Assembly: GCA_018673925.1 (NCBI GenBank)
Contig: JABHBL010000057.1
Location: 62,001 to 126,000 of the forward strand
From: Fidelibacterota bacterium
GTDB taxonomy: Bacteria; Fidelibacterota; UBA8477; JABMPR01
DNA length: 64,000 bases
Direction: 5' to 3'
The notes below the pieces were generated by a model, which saw only the letters and a list, made by a program, of their open reading frames with translations, was not told the DNA's origin and ran no database searches. Each line of letters starts with the position of its first letter. The first letter of the stretch is position 1. Positions 52,356 to 60,865 of the stretch are shown here, piece after piece. The translations under genes were made by a program, and so were the position numbers.

Positions 52356-53587
52356 TTTTCAGAAACCTCACAATTGAGACGCCGGACAAAAAACAGAGCA
52401 GAAAGCATGGCCATCGACCCTAAAATAAATACAGGGGTATAGCCCAACCAGACAATGACAAATCCAGAAATGAGGGGAAAGAGGGCGATGGTAAGGTTGA
52501 AGGCGCCATTGATGCCTGCATAAAGGGCTCGGTTGTCATTCTCAGAAATTTCGATGAGAACCCCTCCTATAGATATCTTTTGGGCTGAAATGGCTACGCC
52601 ACTAAGAAAGAAGATGGTTTGAAAGAGTGCGTAGGGTGCCCAGGTGGATAATGCCAGCGCCAAAACAGGCAGGCTAGCGCCGATAAAAACCCAGACCACC
52701 ATAACGCCTTTAAAAGAATGGTTTCTTACAATACGCGACCATAGAAAGTTTGAGAGTACCATACCTGAAATTCCGATGAGCAAAAAATTGCCAATATCGT
52801 CAGCGGTCAAAGAGTACGTGTCTTTGGCTAGCACCACATAGAAGGGTGTCAGTGTGGTGGCAAAACCTGCCAGGTTATTCACAATAATAAAGTTTCTCAG
52901 GTTAGCATCTTCACGTAGATAGCCCGGGATGAATTTGAATATTTCCAAAACGGAGCTGCTTTCATAACGACTGACAACTGGCTTTTCCCGCAGCACAACA
53001 AACCCCAGAGATGCAAGAAACAAACAGCCCGCTGCAGCAATAAACAGAATTTCATAATTCATGGGGTATGCAAATCGTTTGAGTAGCTCTCTTGCAATCA
53101 AGGCAGATATCAAAACACCGATGCTGGAGAGAAACTGACGCAATACGAAAAATCGCTTTCGTTGGTCCCCCACAATACTTTTGCCTAAAATATCTGTATA
53201 TGAAACCCCGGCAAAAGAGCCTGATGTGGTAAACACCAACATCCAGGCATAAACCAGAAAGATCATGAGGGCTGGATTAATACTGGTTAAGTGCGAAAGG
53301 GTCCAGGCCACACCGGCCAGAGCTGCGACCCTGAGATAGATTCCCAGAAGGAGGAATGGTTTTTTTCGGGGTTTTGGAGTCAGAAATCCGGCAAAGAGTA
53401 ACTGGGTCAACATGGGAGCACCAACCATGATGGCGGTTAGAATCCCCACATGAATCTGACTACCACCAACCTCAACAATCAAACCCGGTAACACCGTATT
53501 TACCTCAGTAAAGGTAACGGTAAACCCAAGCCATGAGGCATGCCAGACAAAGGCTCTAAAATTGTGCTGGCTGTTATCGCTTGTCAT
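52352..53587 (-). CDS. MFS transporter
   Basis: A 411-residue major facilitator with 12 predicted helices. The loop between helices 2 and 3 reads 'LLFAGFLTPKPRKKPFLLLG'. The 'TTSGSFAGVSYTDILGKSIVGDQRKRFF' segment (short form 'YTDILGKSIVGDQRKRFF') resembles MFS members annotated as drug or sugar carriers, but no substrate can be given. It follows the Nudix gene by 18 bases and precedes recO by a 4-base overlap. Confidence 0.85.
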   Translation of the reverse strand: MTSDNSQHNFRAFVWHASWLGFTVTFTEVNTVLPGLIVEVGGSQIHVGILTAIMVGAPMLTQLLFAGFLTPKPRKKPFLLLGIYLRVAALAGVAWTLSHLTSINPALMIFLVYAWMLVFTTSGSFAGVSYTDILGKSIVGDQRKRFFVLRQFLSSIGVLISALIARELLKRFAYPMNYEILFIAAAGCLFLASLGFVVLREKPVVSRYESSSVLEIFKFIPGYLREDANLRNFIIVNNLAGFATTLTPFYVVLAKDTYSLTADDIGNFLLIGISGMVLSNFLWSRIVRNHSFKGVMVVWVFIGASLPVLALALSTWAPYALFQTIFFLSGVAISAQKISIGGVLIEISENDNRALYAGINGAFNLTIALFPLISGFVIVWLGYTPVFILGSMAMLSALFFVRRLNCEVSEK

Positions 53588-53605
53588 TTCTGAGAGATCG
53601 GTATT

Positions 53606-54055
53606 TTAGTTTGCATCGTTTATAACCTGAAGGGCTTCTTTGCCAAGCTGGCGGATATCATTTTCAATCTCTTTACCATCCAGCTCTGCCTCGCTAAACC
53701 ATTTCAGCTCAATGGATTCTCCTAGATCTGGTGTCACTTCAGAAGAATGGGCTCTGGAAAAATAGATCATATCAATGTGTTGGTGAAAGGGATTGATGTT
53801 TTCCAAAAGCAGGTGGCGTGGCCCCGGTATTTCCTGAGCATTATCAGAATGAATTGATGGCGCGGCGTGTACCAGCTCAACATCGAGACCTGTTTCTTCT
53901 TTGACTTCTCGTATAGCCGCAATATGGGGCAATTCATCTCTATCGATATGACCGCCAGGTGGCAACCACATTTTCAGACTTCTGTGGAGATGTAGTAAGG
54001 TTTTGTCTTTATAAACAACAAACGTGGTGGCCGTAAAGTGTCTCGTTATCTCCAT
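53606..54055 (-). CDS. Nudix hydrolase
   Basis: A 149-residue Nudix domain. The Nudix box 'GGHIDRDELPHIAAIREVKEETGLDVEL' fits G-x5-E-x7-R-E-U-x-E-E-x-G-U, with Mg-binding glutamates in 'REVKEETGL'. Nudix enzymes cleave nucleoside diphosphates linked to another group; the substrate is unknown. It is the first gene of the Nudix-MFS-recO transcript, divergent from the glycyl radical enzyme gene. Confidence 0.92.
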   Translation of the reverse strand: MEITRHFTATTFVVYKDKTLLHLHRSLKMWLPPGGHIDRDELPHIAAIREVKEETGLDVELVHAAPSIHSDNAQEIPGPRHLLLENINPFHQHIDMIYFSRAHSSEVTPDLGESIELKWFSEAELDGKEIENDIRQLGKEALQVINDAN

Positions 54056-54150
54056 GAAGTCTCCTGTATTATGTGCTTCGTGATGTTAAAATGGGTTGGT
54101 TTGATAGGGTTTCCAAGCCTCTTCAATCTAGCAACTCTGAGTTATTGGTA

Positions 54151-54179
54151 TTGACGCGAAGGCAGCTCGTCTTTATAAT
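54151..54179 (+). promoter_or_regulatory. Near-consensus sigma-70 promoter for the glycyl radical enzyme operon
   Basis: TTGACG, 17 bases, TATAAT: 5 of 6 and 6 of 6 consensus matches with optimal spacing. The -10 ends 30 bases before the GTG at 54209, so the mRNA leader would be only about 20-25 bases. Confidence 0.85.
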
Positions 54180-54208
54180 GTTGCTTCACGGGGGTTTTAT
54201 CCAGGAGG

Positions 54209-56695
54209 GTGGTAAAACTGAAATCGATAAAAGAATTAAACGGTCACCTGGAATCTAATCAGTCCCCTGAACGCCCTGCTTCCGCTGAAGGTAATTTCTA
54301 TCATGATCGGGATATTGATGCGATAGGTCCTGGTATGAACCCCAGGATTCAACGGCTTCGTAAATTGAGTTTCGAAGCGGAGCCAAGCCTGTCCATTGAA
54401 CGAGCCTTACACCAGACCGCCTTTTATAAAGCACATTTTGGGAAACATTCCACGCCTGTTTTCCGGGCCCTAACCTTCCTGGATCATTGCAAAAAAAAGA
54501 CCCTCTATCTTGGTGATGATGAACTTATTGTGGGTGAGCGGGGGCCCTTCCCAAAGGCTGTCCCTACATTTCCTGAATTAACCTGTCATTCTGTTGAAGA
54601 TTTTCACGTGTTAAACACCCGTGATCAACAACGCTATACCATCAATCAGGATGATATCGATACCTATGAAAAAGAAGTTATTCCATATTGGAAGGGTAGA
54701 ACCCAGAGAGAACGAATTTTTAATCATGTCCCTGATACCTGGCGTCAAGCGTATGAAGCGGGATTGTTCACAGAGTTCATGGAACAGAGAGCGCCTGGCC
54801 ACACAGCTTTAGATGGAAAGATATATAAAAAGGGCATGTTGGATTTTAAGTGCGATATCCAATCCCAGATTGATTCACTGGATTTCTTGAATGACCCAGA
54901 AGCTACTGACAAGCTTGAACAGCTAAAGGCCATGGACATTTCCTGTGATGCTGTAATTCTATTTGCTAATCGTCATGCCGATCTTGCTGAAGAAAACGCT
55001 AGCAAGGAAACAAAACCACAACGTAAAGCTGAACTCTTAAAAATTGCCTGGGTCTGTCGCAGAGTGCCCGCCCACGCCCCTCAGACTTTTTGGGAGGCCT
55101 TGCAGATGTATTGGTTTGTTCACCTGGGCACCATTACGGAGCTCAATGGCTGGGATGCCATGAACCCTGGTCATTTCGATCAACATCTCGCCCCATTTTA
55201 TGAAAAGGAAGTTGCTGAAGGAAGCTTAACCCGTGAGGATGCCAAGGAACTACTCTGTTGTTCCTGGATTAAGGTGAATAACCAGACGGCTCCACCAAAA
55301 GTCGGCATTACCGCAAAAGAGAGCGGCACCTATAACGATTTTACCAATATCAATATTGGTGGATTGACTCAAGATGGGAACGATGGCGTCAGTGACGTTT
55401 CCTACATCATGTTGGAGGTTATAGAGGACCTCCATCTGCTCCAACCGGGAACCTCTGTTCATATCAGCTCCAAAACACCTGACAACTTTCTCCATTCTGC
55501 AACCAAAGTGATCCGGCAAGGCCATGGTTATCCATCTGTTTTTAATCCTGAAACCTATATCCAGGAAATGGTTGATATGGGTAAAACTCTCAGGGATGCC
55601 CGCGAAGGCGGTTGTAGTGGATGTATTGAGGTAGGCGCTTTTGGCAAAGAGGCCTTTTTATTAACTGGATACCTAAACGTACCCAAAATTCTTGAGATAA
55701 CTCTCAACAATGGACAAGACCCTCTCACTGGCAAGACCGTGGGCATTCAAACTGGGAATCCAGAATCTTTCAGTTCTTATGAAACACTCTATAGCGCCTT
55801 TATCGAGCAGCTCAATTATATCGTGGATCAGAAAATTCGTGTAAGCAATTATATCGATACCATGTTTGCCAAATATGCTCCAGCTCCTTTTCTTTCCGTG
55901 TTGATAGATGACTGCATTCTAAAGGGGCGGGATTATTACAATGCTGGTCCCCGTTATAACACCAACTATATCCAGTGTACCGGCCTGGCCACAGTAACTG
56001 ACAGTCTTTCTACCATCAAAACCCATGTTTTTGAAAAACAGAGTTTGAGTATGCAGGATCTCCTTGGGGCTGTATCAAAAAACTTTCGGGGTGAAGAAAA
56101 ACTACGACAGACTATTGTAAACTGGACTCCGTTTTTTGGAAATGATGATGATAGAGCAGATGGTATAGCAGTACAAGTTTATGGTGATCTACTCCAGGCC
56201 ATCGATGGCAAACCGAACACCAAAGGAGATGTTTTTCATCTCAACATGCTTTCAACAACTTGCCACATATATTTTGGTAAAGTTCTGGGAGCCACACCTA
56301 ACGGACGTCTTGCTGGAAAATCTATCTCCGACGGGACTTCACCCTCCCATGGATGTGACATCAACGGACCCAGCGCCGTTATAAGCTCCCTGACAAAATT
56401 GGACCATACGCGTTCAGGCGGTACCCTCTTGAATCAGAGGTTCTTACCCAGTTTACTAAAAAGAGATGCTGATATTAAAAAGCTGGGGAGTTTGATTCGG
56501 AACTATTTCAAGCGCGGGGGACACCACATTCAATTCAATGTGGTTGACACGGCAACCTTGAGAGCTGCGCAAAAAAACCCTGAAGACTATAAAGACTTGT
56601 TGGTCCGAATGGCTGGTTATAGCGATTATTTCAATGATATGAACGCTGATTTGCAGCAAGAAGTCATTGATCGCACAGAAAACGAATCCTTTTAA
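54209..56695 (+). CDS. hypD: HypD-like glycyl radical enzyme (probable trans-4-hydroxy-L-proline dehydratase)
   Basis: An 828-residue glycyl radical enzyme of the dehydratase clade. The active-site thiyl loop is 'GGCSGCIEVGAFG' with Cys472 and Glu474, and the glycyl radical loop 'RMAGYSDYFND' has Gly803. 'EFMEQRAPGHT', 'QMYWFVHLGTITELNGWDA' and 'APPKVGITAKESGTYNDFTN' follow the pattern I know from trans-4-hydroxy-L-proline dehydratase. Other dehydratases of this clade cannot be excluded. The glycyl radical is destroyed by oxygen. The activase gene follows after 11 bases. The frame begins at GTG 54209, but AGGAGG ends one base before it; the only well-spaced in-frame initiator is CTG at 54218, so the true start is uncertain. 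Confidence 0.88.
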   Translation: MVKLKSIKELNGHLESNQSPERPASAEGNFYHDRDIDAIGPGMNPRIQRLRKLSFEAEPSLSIERALHQTAFYKAHFGKHSTPVFRALTFLDHCKKKTLYLGDDELIVGERGPFPKAVPTFPELTCHSVEDFHVLNTRDQQRYTINQDDIDTYEKEVIPYWKGRTQRERIFNHVPDTWRQAYEAGLFTEFMEQRAPGHTALDGKIYKKGMLDFKCDIQSQIDSLDFLNDPEATDKLEQLKAMDISCDAVILFANRHADLAEENASKETKPQRKAELLKIAWVCRRVPAHAPQTFWEALQMYWFVHLGTITELNGWDAMNPGHFDQHLAPFYEKEVAEGSLTREDAKELLCCSWIKVNNQTAPPKVGITAKESGTYNDFTNINIGGLTQDGNDGVSDVSYIMLEVIEDLHLLQPGTSVHISSKTPDNFLHSATKVIRQGHGYPSVFNPETYIQEMVDMGKTLRDAREGGCSGCIEVGAFGKEAFLLTGYLNVPKILEITLNNGQDPLTGKTVGIQTGNPESFSSYETLYSAFIEQLNYIVDQKIRVSNYIDTMFAKYAPAPFLSVLIDDCILKGRDYYNAGPRYNTNYIQCTGLATVTDSLSTIKTHVFEKQSLSMQDLLGAVSKNFRGEEKLRQTIVNWTPFFGNDDDRADGIAVQVYGDLLQAIDGKPNTKGDVFHLNMLSTTCHIYFGKVLGATPNGRLAGKSISDGTSPSHGCDINGPSAVISSLTKLDHTRSGGTLLNQRFLPSLLKRDADIKKLGSLIRNYFKRGGHHIQFNVVDTATLRAAQKNPEDYKDLLVRMAGYSDYFNDMNADLQQEVIDRTENESF

Positions 56696-56706
56696 AGCGG
56701 CTCCCT

Positions 56707-57648
56707 TTGACAATTCCAATCATTCAGCTTAAAGACGAGACAAGCTCCAGCCTCATTTTTGATATCAAGCGCTATGCAATAAATGATGGTCCCGGTATTC
56801 GCGTCACTGTCTTTTTCAAGGGCTGTCCCTTGTCTTGCGTATGGTGTCACAATCCAGAAAGTCATTCCCCGTCGATACAAAAAATGTATAGCCAGGAAAA
56901 ATGTCTTGGATGCGAAGCTTGTGTGGGGGCTTGTGAACAAAATGCCTGCATTCTGACATCAGACGGTATTGTCACAAACCAAGATCTCTGTATTCTGTGT
57001 GGCAAGTGTGCAGAAGCTTGCCCGACCAAAGCAACTGAAATGTCGGGAGAACAGCTTCCGATAAGCGATATCATGACGATTATCTCTAGTGAAAAATCGC
57101 TTATGGATGATTCTGGAGGCGGGGTAACTTTTTCTGGAGGCGAACCTCTGATGCATCCCGATCTCTTAATTCCTCTTCTGGATGAATGTGGAAGCCTGGG
57201 AATTCATCGATGTGTCGACACAACGGGATTGGCGAGCACCGAATTACTGGTGCAGGTAGCATCTAAGACCGAGTTGTTTTTGTTCGATCTGAAATTAATG
57301 GATTCTGAAAGACACCTCAGATATACCGGAGTCAACAACAAAACCATCCTCAACAATTTACGACTCCTGGCCGATTTGGATGTTGATATCATCATCAGAG
57401 TACCACTTATAGAAGATGTAAATGATGACGATCAAAACATTCAAGCTACAGCGGAGTTCATTGCTGCCTTGCCAGGAAAGACGAGGGGGGTTAACCTGCT
57501 ACCCTTTCACCATGCTGCTGCTAAAAAACATGAAAAACTAGGTCATCATTATGACGCGGCTTTGCTCGGTGAACCGGATCAAAAGCGTCAATTGGAAATC
57601 GTTGATCTTTTCATGAATTTTGGGGTTTCTGCCAGTATCGGTGGATAA
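56707..57648 (+). CDS. Glycyl-radical enzyme activating enzyme (radical SAM)
   Basis: A 313-residue activase. The radical SAM cysteines are Cys40, Cys44 and Cys47 ('CPLSCVWC'). Two ferredoxin-like motifs follow: Cys66-69-72-76 and Cys95-98-101-105 ('CLGCEACVGAC', 'CILCGKCAEAC'). 'GGGVTFSGGEPLMHPD' is the SAM-binding GGE motif. It abstracts a hydrogen from Gly803 of the upstream enzyme. The start is a TTG at 56707 with a weak ribosome site, so it may depend on coupling with the upstream stop 12 bases before. Confidence 0.93.
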   Translation: MTIPIIQLKDETSSSLIFDIKRYAINDGPGIRVTVFFKGCPLSCVWCHNPESHSPSIQKMYSQEKCLGCEACVGACEQNACILTSDGIVTNQDLCILCGKCAEACPTKATEMSGEQLPISDIMTIISSEKSLMDDSGGGVTFSGGEPLMHPDLLIPLLDECGSLGIHRCVDTTGLASTELLVQVASKTELFLFDLKLMDSERHLRYTGVNNKTILNNLRLLADLDVDIIIRVPLIEDVNDDDQNIQATAEFIAALPGKTRGVNLLPFHHAAAKKHEKLGHHYDAALLGEPDQKRQLEIVDLFMNFGVSASIGG

Positions 57649-57822
57649 CGTTTAACAAACGTTGTCCTGATCCCACATCTTTTTCTGATCGCCTCAAAAC
57701 ACGCTGTTTAATGCAGATGTTAACTTTATCACAACAGCCCTGATTCCCGTGCTTCTATTTTGGAAACAACCCGCTCTCCACTTAGTTTAGAGGCTAAACT
57801 AAAGGAGCTTGTTTCGACACAT

Positions 57823-58395
57823 ATGTTTAATCGGTTTTATATTCTTCGCCCCCTATTGATACGTGGTGTCTTGTTGCTCCTTATACCAATGCTTTCGATT
57901 CAGGCTCAACGGATTCGTGTTAATCCCGACACGCGGATGAAGGCTGTGTTTTTAATTAATTTTACCAAATACATAAGCTGGACAACCCTGGACACAGTCA
58001 AAAACTTCACTATAGGAGTCTATGGGTTAGACGATATCCTGCTCCCCTTGAAGCAAATGTCAAAAGAACGAGCTTCAGAAGGTCAAAAAATTGAGGTCGA
58101 GCGCGTAGAAAGTGTAGAAGAAATTGAAGCTTGCGACATTCTTTTTGTACCCATCAAACAAACCGAGGCTTTTCACAAGCTGCGCCCCAAGATTCCACCT
58201 CAAAACATTCTACTGGTTGGAGAATCACTTGGCTTTGCCACAAGCGATGGCGCCATCAACTTCATAAAACGTGATGGTAAAATAAAGTTGGAGATTAATC
58301 GTAAAGCACTCCAGGCAGCTAACCTGACAGCCAGCTCTCATTTGTTAAAACTTGCAATTCTAGTCGATGAAGAGGAAACTCCTTTCCGTGATTAA
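57823..58395 (+). CDS. YfiR-family periplasmic protein (DUF4154)
   Basis: A 190-residue exported protein with signal peptide 'MFNRFYILRPLLIRGVLLLL...' cleaved near QAQ (quoted in part). The mature domain matches YfiR/DUF4154: 'KAVFLINFTKYISWTT', 'DILLPLKQM' and 'GESLGFATSDGAINFIKRDGKIKLEIN' (short form 'GESLGFATSDGAINFI'). In Pseudomonas YfiR holds the diguanylate cyclase YfiN inactive from the periplasm. Here the adjacent gene is a CHASE8 histidine kinase. I start at ATG 57823; a TTG at 57760 would add 21 non-signal residues. Its 3' end overlaps the kinase gene by 29 bases. Confidence 0.85.
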   Translation: MFNRFYILRPLLIRGVLLLLIPMLSIQAQRIRVNPDTRMKAVFLINFTKYISWTTLDTVKNFTIGVYGLDDILLPLKQMSKERASEGQKIEVERVESVEEIEACDILFVPIKQTEAFHKLRPKIPPQNILLVGESLGFATSDGAINFIKRDGKIKLEINRKALQAANLTASSHLLKLAILVDEEETPFRD

Positions 58396-59851
58396 GTTTC
58401 AAGACTTGTCAATCAAGCTAAAGCTGATTTCAATTCAGCTCTTCACGACCTTGTTTATTCTCGTCTTCTTTGTGAGTATTTATCTCTTTAGTCAGTATCA
58501 TCAATATGAATCTCGGGCGTTTACCCGCATGTCAACCCTGGCGGAAATTTTAGGTTCGAATAGTATTTCAGCTCTGTTGTTTTTTGACAATGATGCCGCT
58601 ACTGATGTGCTGGAATCTTTAGAGACCCAAACCGATGTTCTCAATGCAGTGGTTTATGACCACAACAGTGACGTCTTTGCACGTTTTGACCGAAAAAGCT
58701 ATACCGGGTTCAGTTTTGGTCTCATGGATATTGAGAAAGAAACGGCTGTGGATGGCCATTTTATTCTTACCAAGAAAATAGTTTTCGACGATCTAAAAGT
58801 CGGCTGGATAGCCTTAAGGTTGGATTCAAGCAATCGGCGGTCAGAATTACTTGAGGCGCTCTGGCAGTCCTTCTTGCTCTTTATTGCTGGCATAATCCTA
58901 GCAGGACTTCTGTCAGTTCGTGCTCAAAAACCAATTTCTGATTCCATTGGCAGGCTGGCTGAAACGGCTAAACAAATTAAAGATTCAGGTGACTACACCA
59001 TCCGGGTGAAGTCAAGCTCCCGAGATGAGATTGGTCTGCTAGTGGGTAGTTTTAACGACATGCTTGAAAAAATTCGTAATCACGAACAACACCTCGAAGA
59101 TCTGGTTGCCGAAAGAACCGTTGAGTTAGAAGCAGCCAAAACCAAGGCTGAAGAGTCCGACCATCTCAAGTCAGCCTTCCTGGCATCCATGTCTCATGAG
59201 TTACGAACCCCTTTGAATTCTATTATTGGATTTACCGGTATTCTCCTACAGGGCATGGCGGGACCGCTTTCCGATGAGCAAACCAAGCAGCTCAGCATGG
59301 TTAAGGGGAGTGCTTCGCATCTTTTGGAGCTAATAAACGATATTCTCGATATTTCTAAAATTGAGTCCGGTCGCATTCAGGTCTATGATGAAGCCTTTAA
59401 GGTAGATCTATTGTTGGTTATGGCTGTGAGCTCTCTACGGCCTTTTGCCGAGAAAAAAGGGTTGCGCCTCAGACACAACATCGAGTCAAGCCTACCCAAA
59501 TTGTACAGTGACAAAAGACGGCTTGAGCAAGTCTTGTTGAACCTGATAAATAACGCCATCAAGTTTACTGACGAGGGTGAAATCCTTGTAAATAGTTACC
59601 TGAAAGAGGGTTTTCTGTATATAGATGTCATCGATACCGGTATTGGGATTAGTGAGCAAGACCTTGAAACCATTTTTGAAACCTTTCGCCAAATTGATAC
59701 TGGTCTGGATCGCGTTAAAGAGGGTTCCGGTCTCGGGTTGGCCATCAGTAAAAAACTGGTTGAGTTGTTAAGCGGCACCATAACTGTAGTAAGTGAGCCC
59801 GGTGCAGGAAGCACTTTTTCAGTCGCTTTGCCTGTAACCCAGGAGAAATAA
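58367..59851 (+). CDS. CHASE8-HAMP sensor histidine kinase
   Basis: A 494-residue membrane kinase. Helix 1 (about 21-43), a periplasmic CHASE8-type sensor (about 44-165: 'STLAEILGSNSISALLFFD'), helix 2 (about 166-184), HAMP (about 185-240), a coiled linker, HisKA with His277 ('SMSHELRTPLNSI') and HATPase_c with 'NLINNAIKFTDEG', 'DTGIGISEQDLE' and 'GSGLGLAISKKL'. CHASE8 is the periplasmic domain of YfiN-type proteins, so YfiR could control this kinase directly. The response regulator gene follows 3 bases later. Confidence 0.92.
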   Translation: MKRKLLSVIKFQDLSIKLKLISIQLFTTLFILVFFVSIYLFSQYHQYESRAFTRMSTLAEILGSNSISALLFFDNDAATDVLESLETQTDVLNAVVYDHNSDVFARFDRKSYTGFSFGLMDIEKETAVDGHFILTKKIVFDDLKVGWIALRLDSSNRRSELLEALWQSFLLFIAGIILAGLLSVRAQKPISDSIGRLAETAKQIKDSGDYTIRVKSSSRDEIGLLVGSFNDMLEKIRNHEQHLEDLVAERTVELEAAKTKAEESDHLKSAFLASMSHELRTPLNSIIGFTGILLQGMAGPLSDEQTKQLSMVKGSASHLLELINDILDISKIESGRIQVYDEAFKVDLLLVMAVSSLRPFAEKKGLRLRHNIESSLPKLYSDKRRLEQVLLNLINNAIKFTDEGEILVNSYLKEGFLYIDVIDTGIGISEQDLETIFETFRQIDTGLDRVKEGSGLGLAISKKLVELLSGTITVVSEPGAGSTFSVALPVTQEK

Positions 59852-59854
59852 ATC

Positions 59855-60226
59855 ATGAGTATTAAAACTCTTATTATTGAAGACAATGAAAACAACATGT
59901 ATCTGATTTCCTTTCTGCTTCAGAATAACGGTCATGATGTTTCTCAGGCTTATGATGGACAAGATGGTGTGTCGCTCGCGAAATCTGTTCATCCCGATTT
60001 AATTTTACTGGATATCCAGCTACCAAAAATGAATGGCTATGAAGTGGCCCTGGAGCTTCGAAAAGACGAATCTCTCAAAAATGTTCCCATCGTAGCCATT
60101 ACCTCATATGCCATGCCTGGTGATCAAGAAAAAGCTTTAAGTGCAGGATGCTCTGGGTATATAAAGAAACCCATTAATCCTGACACCTTTCTCGGGGAAA
60201 TCGAAAGTTATCTAGATAAAAAATAG
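59855..60226 (+). CDS. Single-domain response regulator (CheY/DivK-like)
   Basis: A 123-residue receiver domain: acidic pocket 'IIEDNENN' (Glu9-Asp10), phospho-acceptor Asp53 in 'LLDIQLPKMNG', Thr near 'AITSYAMPGD', and Lys in 'GYIKKPIN'. It has no output domain, so it acts by protein contact, probably as the target of the adjacent CHASE8 kinase. It lies 3 bases after the kinase stop. Confidence 0.95.
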   Translation: MSIKTLIIEDNENNMYLISFLLQNNGHDVSQAYDGQDGVSLAKSVHPDLILLDIQLPKMNGYEVALELRKDESLKNVPIVAITSYAMPGDQEKALSAGCSGYIKKPINPDTFLGEIESYLDKK

Positions 60227-60432
60227 CTCGTCCTCAGAGAAGTGTTCACTTGAACTCGAACAGGTCATCTCAATGTACTATCTTCTTTCTAAGTTTGTCC
60301 CCCCAAACAAACGTCACAGCGAATGAGCTTTAGGACTCTTTTTTTTGGGGAATGTCTCAATTTTCCAATTATGGGAAGTGGTCCCTTTCTATTTTTGCCC
60401 CGTTAACATCAAACAAAATGAGGAGCAAGTAG

Positions 60433-60789
60433 ATGAAAAAATTGATATCCTGGGTAGAAATACCTGCAGCGGACATGCAAAGGGCCGTCACCTTCTATGA
60501 GAAGGTCCTGGACTTTAAATTAGAGATTCTCGATTTTGGATCTGAAAAAATGGCCTGTTTCCCTTCAGGGGAAGGAGCGATCTCAATGGCACCCAGCTTT
60601 AAGCCTGGATCCACAGGAGTTCTTGTCAGTCTAAATACTGAAGATGATCTTGATGGTTGTCTCAAAAAGGTGGAAGAGGCTGGAGGTAACATTACCATTC
60701 CCAAAACTAAAATTGAAGCAGAGGGTCGTGGTTATTTTGCTGTTTTTATCGATTCTGAGGGGAATAGACTGGGTCTTTACGGAGATTAA
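60433..60789 (+). CDS. VOC-family (glyoxalase/bleomycin-resistance fold) protein
   Basis: A 118-residue single VOC domain of two beta-alpha-beta-beta-beta units: 'ISWVEIPAADMQRAVTFYEKVLDF' opens the first (short form 'VEIPAADMQRAVTFYEKVL') and 'GRGYFAVFIDSEGNRLGLYGD' ends the second. The usual metal ligands are only partly present, so enzymatic activity is uncertain; many members are binding proteins. It precedes the AraC regulator by a 76-base gap that contains a hairpin. Confidence 0.88.
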   Translation: MKKLISWVEIPAADMQRAVTFYEKVLDFKLEILDFGSEKMACFPSGEGAISMAPSFKPGSTGVLVSLNTEDDLDGCLKKVEEAGGNITIPKTKIEAEGRGYFAVFIDSEGNRLGLYGD

Positions 60790-60802
60790 CTGTTAAAGGG
60801 TC

Positions 60803-60829
60803 GACTGCCTCTCAACCTGAGGGGCAGTC
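60803..60829 (+). other. Strong hairpin upstream of the AraC-family gene
   Basis: A 12-bp stem (GACTGCC+TCTCA... with one T-G pair) closes a 3-base loop ACC; the arms are GACTGCC and GGCAGTC. No T-run follows (next bases CATCTTGACC), so it is not a standard terminator. It may be a mRNA end of the VOC gene or a leader structure for the regulator. Confidence 0.7.
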
Positions 60830-60865
60830 CATCTTGACCTTCAATTCATATGTGCCAGGACTGAT

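Noticed and set aside
54073-54258. 61-residue plus-strand frame overlapping the start of the glycyl radical enzyme gene.
   Set aside because: It has no recognisable domain, overlaps the promoter and the next gene's start in another frame, and lacks a ribosome site.
60293-60340. Short hairpin GTTTG-TCCCCC-CAAAC and a T-run near 60333 after the response regulator.
   Set aside because: The stem is only 5 bp and the T-run is not adjacent to it, so a terminator call is not supported.
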